DNA of 27,771 bases from a virus, in IMG/VR virus record IMGVR_UViG_3300008108_000266, positions 1 through 27,771 of that record; one strand, 5' to 3'. Made by a program: the position numbers and the translations under genes. Shown here one piece after another: positions 9,106 to 15,502 of the stretch. Below the pieces are notes generated by a model. The model ran no database searches, had not been told where the DNA came from, and saw nothing but the letters and a program-made list of their open reading frames with translations. How positions within the stretch are numbered: the stretch's first letter is position 1; each line of letters begins with the position of its first letter.

Positions 9106-11118
9106 TTATGAGGCAGTAATTAAAATAATACCTTTGGTGCCAGCAACCACAAAATAAGAAGGAGAATACACAGCCGTGTAAAGCTCCCCTTCGTAAGAGG
9201 GCACGTTAGTTGATTTAAATGTAACGCCATCTACAGTCATTTGTACGCTTAGGTAATATTTAGAGCTTATGAATTTATACCCTGCTGCAATAAGCATTCC
9301 ATTAGGCGGTTCAATTGCAAACGACCGAATAAAGGTGTTTGCTTCTGCCATGGTTAAATTAGTCCACGTAGTCCAATCATATGGGGTAGTAATAAGATAC
9401 CCCCCACTGGCTGGACCATCTAATGCAAAAAAGTATCTACTGCTATTTAAATTAGTTGGACTTCTGCGATACTCTATTGATCGCATGATTCTAGTTGAGC
9501 CACCTGTATTGACCGTGGGCACTGGACCAACATTGCCCCAAAGACCAGAAGCAGAGAAAAAGGTCTCTAGCTTATTGACAGATCCCCCCGCTAAACCAAA
9601 CGCAAACCCATAAAGAGGGTCCTCCGTGTAGTACATAGCGTAGTAATTAGATGAAAGAGGCTGAGTACCTGCGGTCCAATTTACGCCATCAGAACTATAT
9701 ACAACATGATCTCCAATCCCAACAAAAGTGTATTTACCAATTCCCGGACCGGGGGTATCCATTTGTGAGCCATACATACCAGCAAGGATAGTAAGACCTG
9801 CCGTAGCGCTACTGAAGTTTTCAGCCCAATTTACGCCATCGGTAGTGCTGTAAATAACTCTGGGTTTTCCATTTTCGGCGGAACCCCCCACAATAACTCT
9901 AGTGCCATCTGTTATTAATGCAAATCCAGAAAAAGAAACATCAGCAGCGGCAGCAGGGAGGTAATATCCGGTTATAGAAGTAAGAGTAGTTGTAGTAAAA
10001 ACTATGGCGGAATTACTTGTAGAAAAGACATACAAGCCCCCACTTATGCCACTTGCGTAGGTGCTGGATAGAATCCTTGAATTACTTGAATAAACAATAG
10101 TAGCAGTGCTTCTGGTAAACCCTGTTGCATACTGTATTTGGTTTCCAACGAACACATATCTTCCAAGAGAAGAACTGTATTCGATTCCATATATGGTTAT
10201 GTCCCCGACAAGATTAGCAGCAGCAGGAGAGTTTCTTTGAACAGTGAAAGCGGTCCCGTTTGTACTAGTAACTAACTGACCTTTTTCTCCACCTATTAAA
10301 AGAGTAGACCCCGTGTAATGCAATGAATAAGCGGATTGTTCTCCGATTGATGCAGTGGCTGTATAAACTGTTGAAAATGCTGCATTACCAGCGGCATTTG
10401 TTCTAATAAAAGGGGCTCCAGTGCTTATTGTATTACCTACTACAACATACAAATTTATAGGAGCACCGGCCCATATTATTTTCCTAATTGATTCTGTCGT
10501 ATTGTTTGCAATATTGATCCATGTAACCCCTGAATCATTAGAATAGATATACCTAGAGTTCGATGACCCCCCAACAGCCACCCATCTTCCGGGAGCCCCT
10601 GACCCAGAGGGATTGCCCCAAGTAACACTAGTAAAACTTTCAGTGACCCCTGCGGGGGCAGAACGAGAAGTCCAAGCAATACCGTCGCTGCTCGTTTTTA
10701 TAAGCGCGCTGTCACCCACAATGACATACACATTGTTTGCATAGTGGATGCTTACTTGATTAGTTTGTCCAGTTACTGCGTTGCTCCATGTAACCCCATC
10801 ATTATTGGAGTACATGATGGTGGTAGCACTAATCGCTACAAATCGATTATTTGTGCTGTCGTAGGTTACGGAAAGATACTCAAGCGAAGCTGAAGTTCCC
10901 GCAGGGGGAGAAATACGAGTCCATGTAGCACCGTTTGTGCTACGCATGATGGTAGCTTTTTGTCCTACAGCAATAAACGTATTTCCAGACCTTGCTACAC
11001 CATTTATGTAATCTACGTACCCATTGTTACCATCGGGAATGTAAACAGACCTATCTGTCCATGTGATGGTCCTGTTTGCCCCGGCCCCCATCATTAGCCG
11101 TTGTGTAGTTGGTTCCAT
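9106..11118 (-). CDS. Asp-box beta-propeller protein, likely receptor-binding tail protein
   Basis: This 670-residue protein consists almost wholly of repeats ending in an Asp-box-like motif: STNGATW (about 60-66), SNNDGVTW (104-111), SSDGIAW (143-149) and SNDSGVTW (193-200). Later come STNGTAF, STTDGVNW, SSDGVNW and TVDGVTF. Units are about 40-60 residues and many contain a beta strand of the form YVxVG or FVAVG. This is the pattern of sialidase/BNR and Ycf48-like propellers, though the Arg triad of a true sialidase was not identified. No signal peptide or membrane segment is visible, as expected for a virion part. The ATG lies 2 bases after the fibre stop without a clear ribosome site, suggesting coupled translation. 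Its place between fibre and hub suggests surface recognition. Enzymatic activity cannot be judged. Confidence 0.75.
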   Translation of the reverse strand: MEPTTQRLMMGAGANRTITWTDRSVYIPDGNNGYVDYINGVARSGNTFIAVGQKATIMRSTNGATWTRISPPAGTSASLEYLSVTYDSTNNRFVAISATTIMYSNNDGVTWSNAVTGQTNQVSIHYANNVYVIVGDSALIKTSSDGIAWTSRSAPAGVTESFTSVTWGNPSGSGAPGRWVAVGGSSNSRYIYSNDSGVTWINIANNTTESIRKIIWAGAPINLYVVVGNTISTGAPFIRTNAAGNAAFSTVYTATASIGEQSAYSLHYTGSTLLIGGEKGQLVTSTNGTAFTVQRNSPAAANLVGDITIYGIEYSSSLGRYVFVGNQIQYATGFTRSTATIVYSSNSRILSSTYASGISGGLYVFSTSNSAIVFTTTTLTSITGYYLPAAAADVSFSGFALITDGTRVIVGGSAENGKPRVIYSTTDGVNWAENFSSATAGLTILAGMYGSQMDTPGPGIGKYTFVGIGDHVVYSSDGVNWTAGTQPLSSNYYAMYYTEDPLYGFAFGLAGGSVNKLETFFSASGLWGNVGPVPTVNTGGSTRIMRSIEYRRSPTNLNSSRYFFALDGPASGGYLITTPYDWTTWTNLTMAEANTFIRSFAIEPPNGMLIAAGYKFISSKYYLSVQMTVDGVTFKSTNVPSYEGELYTAVYSPSYFVVAGTKGIILITAS

Positions 11119-11120
11119 AA

Positions 11121-12365
11121 TTAGTTAGTGTAATTAATTAACGCAGAACCACGCCACGTAGAGCCGCCATTGCTTGTGACAAACATAAAAAGATGAACCC
11201 CGTTTGATATGTTGGGGGGCGCATTTTCTGGCCAATATGTATTCGCCCACCATGTTGGAAGGGCTCCCGAAGAAGTAGTCAACTGCACCGTTAAACTGTA
11301 TACCTCTGATGGTACGTTAGATATAGTGAACGTAGAGTTAGTTGAGATAGACTTGGTAAAATAATTTCCCAACGAACAGTCTACGTTCAATGCTGGAACG
11401 GCCACAGCATTGCTCTTGTATTGGCCGTTAATATATGCGCCCAACAAGGTTTTATTTGTAAGTGCCTGAGCACTAATAGTGTCTACTAAGAATCGCAGAA
11501 GTGAACCCGTTCCAACTACTCCAGTATCTGTGGAGCTATTCCAACTAATGTTCCCGTTAGTGACTAAATTTGCCAAAGAAGCGGCAGGTATCTCAGTCAC
11601 AACAGCACTCGCTGCATGAGCAACGTCTGATGTGCCACCTTGCGCACGAGAAAGGCCGGTAAGCGTATTAGTTGTTTTTCCTGAATAGGTGATTCGCTCT
11701 GAGTCTATCTGTATTGTTCCGCTGCTAGAAAATGCAGTTCCATCTACAAGTGTTAAAGAACTAGCTCCAGCAGCAAGCGCACTTGCCAATGTGGATGAGG
11801 GAAACGCTGTGGCATATGCTGGTGGCAATAACTTTTCATTTACCGTTATGTTTTTACTGGTAGCTGTTTCTACTACCGTCAAGTCGTTCGAAACGGTTAG
11901 GTTATTCCCTACGCGAAAGTTTTGGCTAACTGAATTTAATGCGTCGTATGCGTTAACCCCGTCACAAAGAACAAAGGATGTTTGTCCCGTTGGAATAACT
12001 ACAAAAGCCGAACCGGGAGCGGCTGTTGTACCACCAATGGAAGTGGCCACATAAATCGTAGCCGTATACCCAGAAATATTTTTAATGATATAAAGCTTAG
12101 TGGCAGGTGGCGCATAGACCGCAAAGTTTGTGGCAAGCGGCGATCCTACGTTAAGTTCAAGAACCGCATTCCTTGCTTGATCAGCCGCACCATCCGTGGC
12201 CACTAGTGCATACGGTGTCGCTGTAATAGTGATGGGCTCATAACCGGAAATAGCCTCTTCGATCAAAGTGCCAAGGTTAGTATTCGTGGTAGAGCCCCAT
12301 GTCCCGGACTGCTCTCCGGTCCCAATAAGCTCAATACGTAAATTAGGAGAAAACGTACTTGGCAT
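11121..12365 (-). CDS. tail fibre protein
   Basis: The protein has 414 residues and starts at an ATG behind AAGGAATAGCC, 2 bases after the Rz1 stop. The first 40 residues (PNLRIELIGTGEQSGTWGST and on) match the N-terminal module I associate with phage tail fibres and minor tail proteins. The middle has a strand-rich region with SQNFRVGNNLTVSNDLTVVE, similar to fibre shaft repeats. Next comes a module (about residues 193-258) with GTIQIDSERITYSGK and LSRAQGGTSDVAHAAS that is also present in the tail hub. The C-terminal part is aromatic-rich (PTWWANTYWPENAPPNISNG), likely a binding tip. It is followed at once by the propeller gene, so the two probably form one host-recognition apparatus. Confidence 0.75.
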   Translation of the reverse strand: MPSTFSPNLRIELIGTGEQSGTWGSTTNTNLGTLIEEAISGYEPITITATPYALVATDGAADQARNAVLELNVGSPLATNFAVYAPPATKLYIIKNISGYTATIYVATSIGGTTAAPGSAFVVIPTGQTSFVLCDGVNAYDALNSVSQNFRVGNNLTVSNDLTVVETATSKNITVNEKLLPPAYATAFPSSTLASALAAGASSLTLVDGTAFSSSGTIQIDSERITYSGKTTNTLTGLSRAQGGTSDVAHAASAVVTEIPAASLANLVTNGNISWNSSTDTGVVGTGSLLRFLVDTISAQALTNKTLLGAYINGQYKSNAVAVPALNVDCSLGNYFTKSISTNSTFTISNVPSEVYSLTVQLTTSSGALPTWWANTYWPENAPPNISNGVHLFMFVTSNGGSTWRGSALINYTN

Positions 12366-12367
12366 GG

Positions 12368-12622
12368 CTATTCCTTACTTTTGCCTTGCGGCGTTGTATT
12401 GTTTGACGCATTGGTCGAGGGCAGTTTTAAGCCGGTCTGCTTCGGCAGCGATCCCAACAAGAAATTCTCCATCCTCTCGATGAAGCTCTTTTCCACTACA
12501 GGAGGCTGATCCAGTGCTGGTAGTACCGGACACGGTACTTGTTTCGGCGGGGCGGGGCGATCTGTCGCGCAAGCTGTTACTAAGAGCAGTGGCACGAGCA
12601 TTAATATCCCTAATCTCGGCAT
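12368..12622 (-). CDS. Rz1: Rz1-like outer-membrane spanin lipoprotein, nested in Rz
   Basis: This 84-residue product lies inside the Rz gene in another frame and ends 7 bases beyond it. It starts at an ATG behind GGAGACAGAAAG. The N-terminus MPRLGILMLVPLLLVTAC is a lipoprotein signal ending in a lipobox (VTAC, Cys18). The mature part begins with a Pro-rich run (ATDRPAPPKQVPCPVLPALD). Rz1 lipoproteins sit in the outer membrane and pair with Rz across the periplasm to fuse the two membranes at the end of lysis. Nested out-of-frame coding is the classic lambda arrangement. At 84 residues it is longer than lambda Rz1 (60), with a polar C-terminal tail. Confidence 0.88.
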   Translation of the reverse strand: MPRLGILMLVPLLLVTACATDRPAPPKQVPCPVLPALDQPPVVEKSFIERMENFLLGSLPKQTGLKLPSTNASNNTTPQGKSKE

Positions 12623-12842
12623 CTTTCTGTCTCCTCAACGTATCAGCCGTGTTCTGTAATTGCTGCTCCCGTTTACGTGCTTCTTCTTGCGCCTTGGCGT
12701 ACTCGGCGTACTGCTTGGCTTTTTCCGCATCCCATTTCTGTTGGATTTCGGCTTGGCCAGCAGCGTTGCCTTTATAATACCCTCCCCCGGCTGCCGTGCC
12801 AATGGCAATTACAAAGCCGAGGATGACCCAAGGATTCATCAT
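12375..12842 (-). CDS. Rz: Rz-like inner-membrane spanin
   Basis: The 155-residue protein has an N-terminal membrane segment (about residues 5-22, VILGFVIAIGTAAGGGYY). A long charged coiled-coil region follows, rich in Ala, Glu, Gln, Lys and Arg (about 30-85), then a segment ALSNSLRDRS and Cys residues near 114 and 144. This is the shape of an i-spanin: anchored in the inner membrane and reaching through the periplasm to the Rz1 lipoprotein encoded inside it. The start overlaps the stop of the upstream small secreted gene by ATGA, so translation is coupled. Two adjacent ATGs are possible starts. Together with the endolysin upstream this fixes the region as the lysis cassette. Confidence 0.9.
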   Translation of the reverse strand: MMNPWVILGFVIAIGTAAGGGYYKGNAAGQAEIQQKWDAEKAKQYAEYAKAQEEARKREQQLQNTADTLRRQKDAEIRDINARATALSNSLRDRSPRPAETSTVSGTTSTGSASCSGKELHREDGEFLVGIAAEADRLKTALDQCVKQYNAARQK

Positions 12843-13009
12843 TTTGGCGGCACTTTTGTGCCATCCAATTTCTTGTGAATCTTAACATCTTTGCAAACTT
12901 TTACTTCCTTGCCCTTAGCGTCTTTTTGGACGTTGCAGACCTTTTTGACTTCCTGCGCCAACGATAAGTTAACAGTCAAGGCCAGCAAAGTTATCAATAG
13001 CGTTTTCAT
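12839..13009 (-). CDS. small secreted periplasmic protein
   Basis: A 56-residue reading frame runs from the ATG at 13009 to the TGA at 12839. It starts MKTLLITLLALTVNLSLA, a clear signal peptide with a probable cut after Ala18. The short mature part is Lys-rich and has two Cys (VCNV and VCKD) that could form a disulfide in the periplasm. There is no lipobox. The start shares one base with the upstream stop (TGATG), and the stop overlaps the Rz start (ATGA), so it sits tightly inside the lysis operon. I do not recognise its family. A role in lysis or envelope contact is inferred from context and export signal only. Confidence 0.75.
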   Translation of the reverse strand: MKTLLITLLALTVNLSLAQEVKKVCNVQKDAKGKEVKVCKDVKIHKKLDGTKVPPK

Positions 13010-13482
13010 CAGTTGATCTCCGGATGAGGGGGTTGAACAGGCGCTGGTTTACCGCCATAGCCTGTAGCTACTGGTGGCGGAGAACTAATAGGATCAATGG
13101 TCGGTTCCATGCGCACAGGCGCGTGGGTGGGCGCGGAAGCCTTTGGGCCAATCGGCGGCACAGGCTTATCCTCACGGTCTTCCTTGGTAGACAACCCCGG
13201 TGGCGTAAACTGAGGCAGCGCATCCTTGCCTTTGACCGCCAAAAGTGTTGCCAATGAGCCAAGTATGTACTTGGACATGTCGCTCAAAATTAGGAAGAAC
13301 TGCTTGTCCGCAGGAGCCATGCCCGACATCGGCTGTGTTACAAAAACGACACTGTATAGGCTGACCCCCACCATGATGATCACGGTGCAGCAGAACGTCA
13401 GCGCAATACAGAACTTAATTACCGCATCGTGCTGTTCCTGAGTTAGCGCAAGGAACTGGCTGATCAACTTTAGCGGGTTCAT
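13009..13482 (-). CDS. putative holin (two membrane segments, Pro-rich tail)
   Basis: The 157-residue protein has a strong membrane segment at about residues 21-48 (VIKFCIALTFCCTVIIMVGV and on). A second, weaker one lies at about 62-84 (FFLILSDMSKYILGSLATLL). A long, charged and Pro-rich C-terminal tail (about 90-157) follows, presumably cytoplasmic. Two membrane passes beside a GH19 endolysin and spanins fit a class II-like holin, which would let the endolysin reach the cell wall. The tail is unusually long for a holin. Two other membrane proteins lie upstream in the same cassette (14270-14575 and 14434-15120), so which one is the true holin cannot be settled from sequence. Its start lies inside the upstream lipoprotein gene. 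Confidence 0.55.
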   Translation of the reverse strand: MNPLKLISQFLALTQEQHDAVIKFCIALTFCCTVIIMVGVSLYSVVFVTQPMSGMAPADKQFFLILSDMSKYILGSLATLLAVKGKDALPQFTPPGLSTKEDREDKPVPPIGPKASAPTHAPVRMEPTIDPISSPPPVATGYGGKPAPVQPPHPEIN

Positions 13483-13666
13483 ACGTTTCCACCTTCATGT
13501 CTTCAGGTTTAGTCAACTGATCCGGACAGGTTCCGGTGCTACTACAGTACGGTCTCTTGCACTGCTTCTTTTCCCAATTCTCTGGGTCCTGACATTCGTA
13601 CCGGTAGCGGTCACACCCACTAAGCCACGCGAGTATCAGAACCAAACATATTGAGTGCCACTTCAT
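13415..13666 (-). CDS. small Cys-rich lipoprotein in lysis cassette
   Basis: The likely start is the ATG at 13666 behind GGGAGCATCACT, giving 83 residues; a longer reading has a poorer N-terminus. The first residues MKWHSICLVLILAWLSGC form a lipoprotein signal with lipobox LSGC (Cys18). The mature part is polar and Cys-rich (YECQDPENWEKKQCKRPYCS, then TGTCPDQL and PCANSGTARC), suggesting disulfides in the periplasm. The gene overlaps the end of the endolysin by 47 bases and the start of the putative holin by 68 bases. I recall similar CQDPxNW...CxxPxC lipoproteins beside lysis or tail genes in aquatic phages, without a known function. Its place suggests an accessory envelope factor for lysis or superinfection control. 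Confidence 0.8.
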   Translation of the reverse strand: MKWHSICLVLILAWLSGCDRYRYECQDPENWEKKQCKRPYCSSTGTCPDQLTKPEDMKVETYEPAKVDQPVPCANSGTARCGN

Positions 13667-14273
13667 AGTGATGCTCCCTGTCTGCCAATCCAATAAATCC
13701 ACCATTGATGCGCTTGGTCAACATGCGGATATCTCCTGCATCGGCCAAAGCATTTAACTTATTAGTTTCCCAAAACCAGCAAGCACTTTGTGCTGCGCCT
13801 TCGAAAGTCTCTAAATACTCCGAGGCTTGTTCTGGTGTCATCTCAAGCGAGGCACCAAACCAAAAATAATTATCCTTGCCAGTCAACTGGAGAATGCCTC
13901 GTCCGCGAAAAATCCAGCCCTGCTCACTAGCCTCATCCCCGTTACCCATCCTATTAGCGTACACACGGCTGGCAATCTTCTTCGGGTTGCGCTCATACTG
14001 CTTGGCAAGCTCCATCGTTGGAAAATACTTGGCAAAAATACGCATCAGACCAGACGCACTGTAGTTCAGGTTCTCTGTAACAAAGACAAAGCCACCAGAC
14101 TCATGACTACACTGGGCCAAGAAGGCTGCCACGCGCTTCGGGGTATTGATTTGATATTCGTCGAGAAGAGATTTTCCGCCTAGCTCTGTCTGCGGACCAA
14201 ACAGGGTGTCATACCACTGTTGGGGGTATTTGGTATGCGGGGCAAATTTCTTAAACTGCGCGAGTGTAATCAT
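13620..14273 (-). CDS. GH19-type endolysin (chitinase-like muramidase)
   Basis: The 217-residue protein has the features of the glycoside hydrolase 19 endolysin group. It contains FLAQCSHESGGF with the probable catalytic Glu58, TENLNYSASGLMRIF at about 66-80, a KIASRVYANRMGNGDEAS stretch, and WIFRGRGILQLTGKDNY at about 120-136. A C-terminal TKRINGGFIGLADREHHYE segment completes the domain. Such enzymes cut the glycan backbone of peptidoglycan at the end of infection. No signal peptide or separate wall-binding domain is present, so release through a holin is expected. The ATG overlaps the upstream stop (ATGA), with GGGAA just before it. This is one of the most secure functional calls in the window. 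Confidence 0.92.
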   Translation of the reverse strand: MITLAQFKKFAPHTKYPQQWYDTLFGPQTELGGKSLLDEYQINTPKRVAAFLAQCSHESGGFVFVTENLNYSASGLMRIFAKYFPTMELAKQYERNPKKIASRVYANRMGNGDEASEQGWIFRGRGILQLTGKDNYFWFGASLEMTPEQASEYLETFEGAAQSACWFWETNKLNALADAGDIRMLTKRINGGFIGLADREHHYEVALNMFGSDTRVA

Positions 14274-14575
14274 TTCCCGTACATCCTCTCAATCTGTATT
14301 TCTTTGCGAAGTTCCCGCATCTTTTTTACTTCTGATACTGCGGCTTGTGTTGCAAAATACATGTCGTAATACATAAAAGCTAAAACGGGCATCACGATAA
14401 AAAACATCAACAGAACTGACAAGACCACAACGATTAGTGACCAAGGGACATCCTCTGTATCGCGCTTTTCGTTGTTAGCCACATTATTCCCACCGCCCAT
14501 ATAACTACGAACACCACTGCCGAGACCCATGCCACCTTTGCCTTGATTTCCTGTATTCTTTTTCTGCGTCGCCAT
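14270..14575 (-). CDS. small membrane protein of the lysis cassette
   Basis: This 101-residue protein has a Gly/Asn-rich hydrophilic N-terminus (about 1-43), one long membrane segment at about 45-70 (VPWSLIVVVLSVLLMFFIVM and on) and a short charged helix at the C-terminus. Its first 142 bases are shared, in another frame, with the end of the upstream membrane protein. No good ribosome site precedes the ATG. The stop overlaps the endolysin start. A single-pass membrane protein directly before an endolysin could be a holin, pinholin or antiholin. I cannot tell which, and no family was recognised. Confidence 0.7.
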   Translation of the reverse strand: MATQKKNTGNQGKGGMGLGSGVRSYMGGGNNVANNEKRDTEDVPWSLIVVVLSVLLMFFIVMPVLAFMYYDMYFATQAAVSEVKKMRELRKEIQIERMYGK

Positions 14576-15120
14576 GATGCTATTTGTGCTCGTCTAAGTT
14601 CTTCTGCGTGGGCTTCCTCCTGTTCGGCAACAATTTGTTGCCACATCTTTTCGAACTTTTCCCACAGGGACCCAAGCTCTGGCGGGGCTTTAAACACCAT
14701 GGTTTCCCGTATTTCCGCCAGCATAGCGTCTAGTCTGGAGGTTATCAATATGCGTTTTAGGGCTCTCCGGCCAATGCTTTCCTCTCCTTTATAGACCTGT
14801 TTTGCATCCATTTGCTCCTTCAAAAAGGCCTTACTAATGGCATCATAAGCATCCATCAAGGTGCCTAGTTGATTGCCAATGTCGGTAAAAACGTCACCCG
14901 GGTCTGCCTTGGCAATCTCCTGTACCCGCTGCACCTCAGCGTTGTATTGCTGTTTCTGTACAGGGGTCGGATCAACTATCTTGTTGTATTGCTCCTTTAG
15001 GTCTTTTAGGACATCGCTGACATCCCCCGCCGCCCCCTTGATTTCCTTGTAAAGTTGGCAACCCTTTTTAACCGCTGCGACGGCAGCATTGGCGGCGGCT
15101 AAAAGGGTTAACGGGTCAAT
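14434..15120 (-). CDS. helical membrane protein with probable AUU start
   Basis: The open frame begins right after the stop of the upstream gene, and its only well-placed start is AUU at 15118-15120, five bases after GGAGG. Read from there it has 228 residues beginning DPLTLLAAANAAVAAVKKGC after the initiator. The first in-frame GTG (14934) has no ribosome site and would remove 62 residues that look like normal coding sequence. The protein is helical and highly charged. A coiled-coil-like stretch runs over about residues 152-195, followed by one membrane segment at about 196-216 (VAWVSAVVFVVIWAVGIMWL) and a short tail. No enzyme motif is seen. Its place at the head of the lysis cassette suggests an envelope role. 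The last 142 bases overlap the next gene. Confidence 0.7.
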   Translation of the reverse strand: MDPLTLLAAANAAVAAVKKGCQLYKEIKGAAGDVSDVLKDLKEQYNKIVDPTPVQKQQYNAEVQRVQEIAKADPGDVFTDIGNQLGTLMDAYDAISKAFLKEQMDAKQVYKGEESIGRRALKRILITSRLDAMLAEIRETMVFKAPPELGSLWEKFEKMWQQIVAEQEEAHAEELRRAQIASWRRRKRIQEIKAKVAWVSAVVFVVIWAVGIMWLTTKSAIQRMSLGH

Positions 15121-15130
15121 TTATACCTCC
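15118..15130 (-). promoter_or_regulatory. strong ribosome site with AUU initiation codon
   Basis: On the minus strand the order is GGAGG, TATAA, ATT. The GGAGG overlaps the last codons of the upstream gene, TAA is that gene's stop, and ATT follows at once. The spacing of five bases is ideal. A TTG one base further on leads to a stop after three codons, so ATT is the only start that opens the long frame. In E. coli, infC and pcnB use AUU and are thereby sensitive to initiation factor 3. Use of AUU here is inference. Confidence 0.6.
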
Positions 15131-15501
15131 GGCTCATCAGGGAAAACCACTGCAAACGGGTCCGTATTAGTCTGCGGAATATCCCGGAGCGCCTGTACGT
15201 ATTGCAACAACGGAGTTAGCGTAGCGGAGCCAGCAAGACCCAAATCAATTAAGTCGCGCTGGCGGTCAACCCTCCACCTAAAAGCCTCAATTCTCTTATT
15301 TCGTTCTTCCCGGACCTTGACCCAAACAGCGTCCTGATTCAACTCCCAGCTTTCTGTCTCCGGCACATAGCGGTAGGAGTTGCCATCAAAGGGGTGCATG
15401 TTTGACGTAACGTCATAGTCATCCCGGTGCAGCTTGTCGCCAGAGTAGATAAAGCCAAGGTCTTCGTGGCTAACATACGTAGGAACATTGACAAGTATCA
15501 T
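15121..15501 (-). CDS. tail fibre assembly chaperone-like protein
   Basis: The start is taken as the ATG at 15501, one base after the stop of the large fibre gene, giving 126 residues; a longer reading needs a TTG inside that gene. The C-terminal half has the layout of phage tail fibre assembly proteins: WVKVREERNKRIEAFRWRVD, then LLQYVQALRDIPQTNTDPFA and a terminal VVFPDEPE. In that family a W..R..RN helix and a Y.QALRDIP motif are typical, and the genes normally follow the fibre they help to fold, as here. The N-terminal part (DLGFIYSGDKLHRDDYDVTS) is less familiar. The gene also carries the ribosome site for the next gene in its last codons. Confidence 0.75.
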   Translation of the reverse strand: MILVNVPTYVSHEDLGFIYSGDKLHRDDYDVTSNMHPFDGNSYRYVPETESWELNQDAVWVKVREERNKRIEAFRWRVDRQRDLIDLGLAGSATLTPLLQYVQALRDIPQTNTDPFAVVFPDEPEV

Positions 15502-15502
15502 A

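Noticed and set aside
9092-9112. Small CCTC/GAGG hairpin between propeller and hub genes
   Set aside because: The stem has only four base pairs and no T run; it is mostly the ribosome site of the hub gene.
13667-13705. N-terminal extension of the lipoprotein gene
   Set aside because: The extra 13 residues would spoil the lipoprotein signal, while the ATG at 13666 has GGGAG at good spacing.
14434-14934. GTG at 14934 as the start of the membrane protein
   Set aside because: No ribosome site precedes it, and 62 further in-frame codons upstream look coding and end exactly at a good site with AUU.
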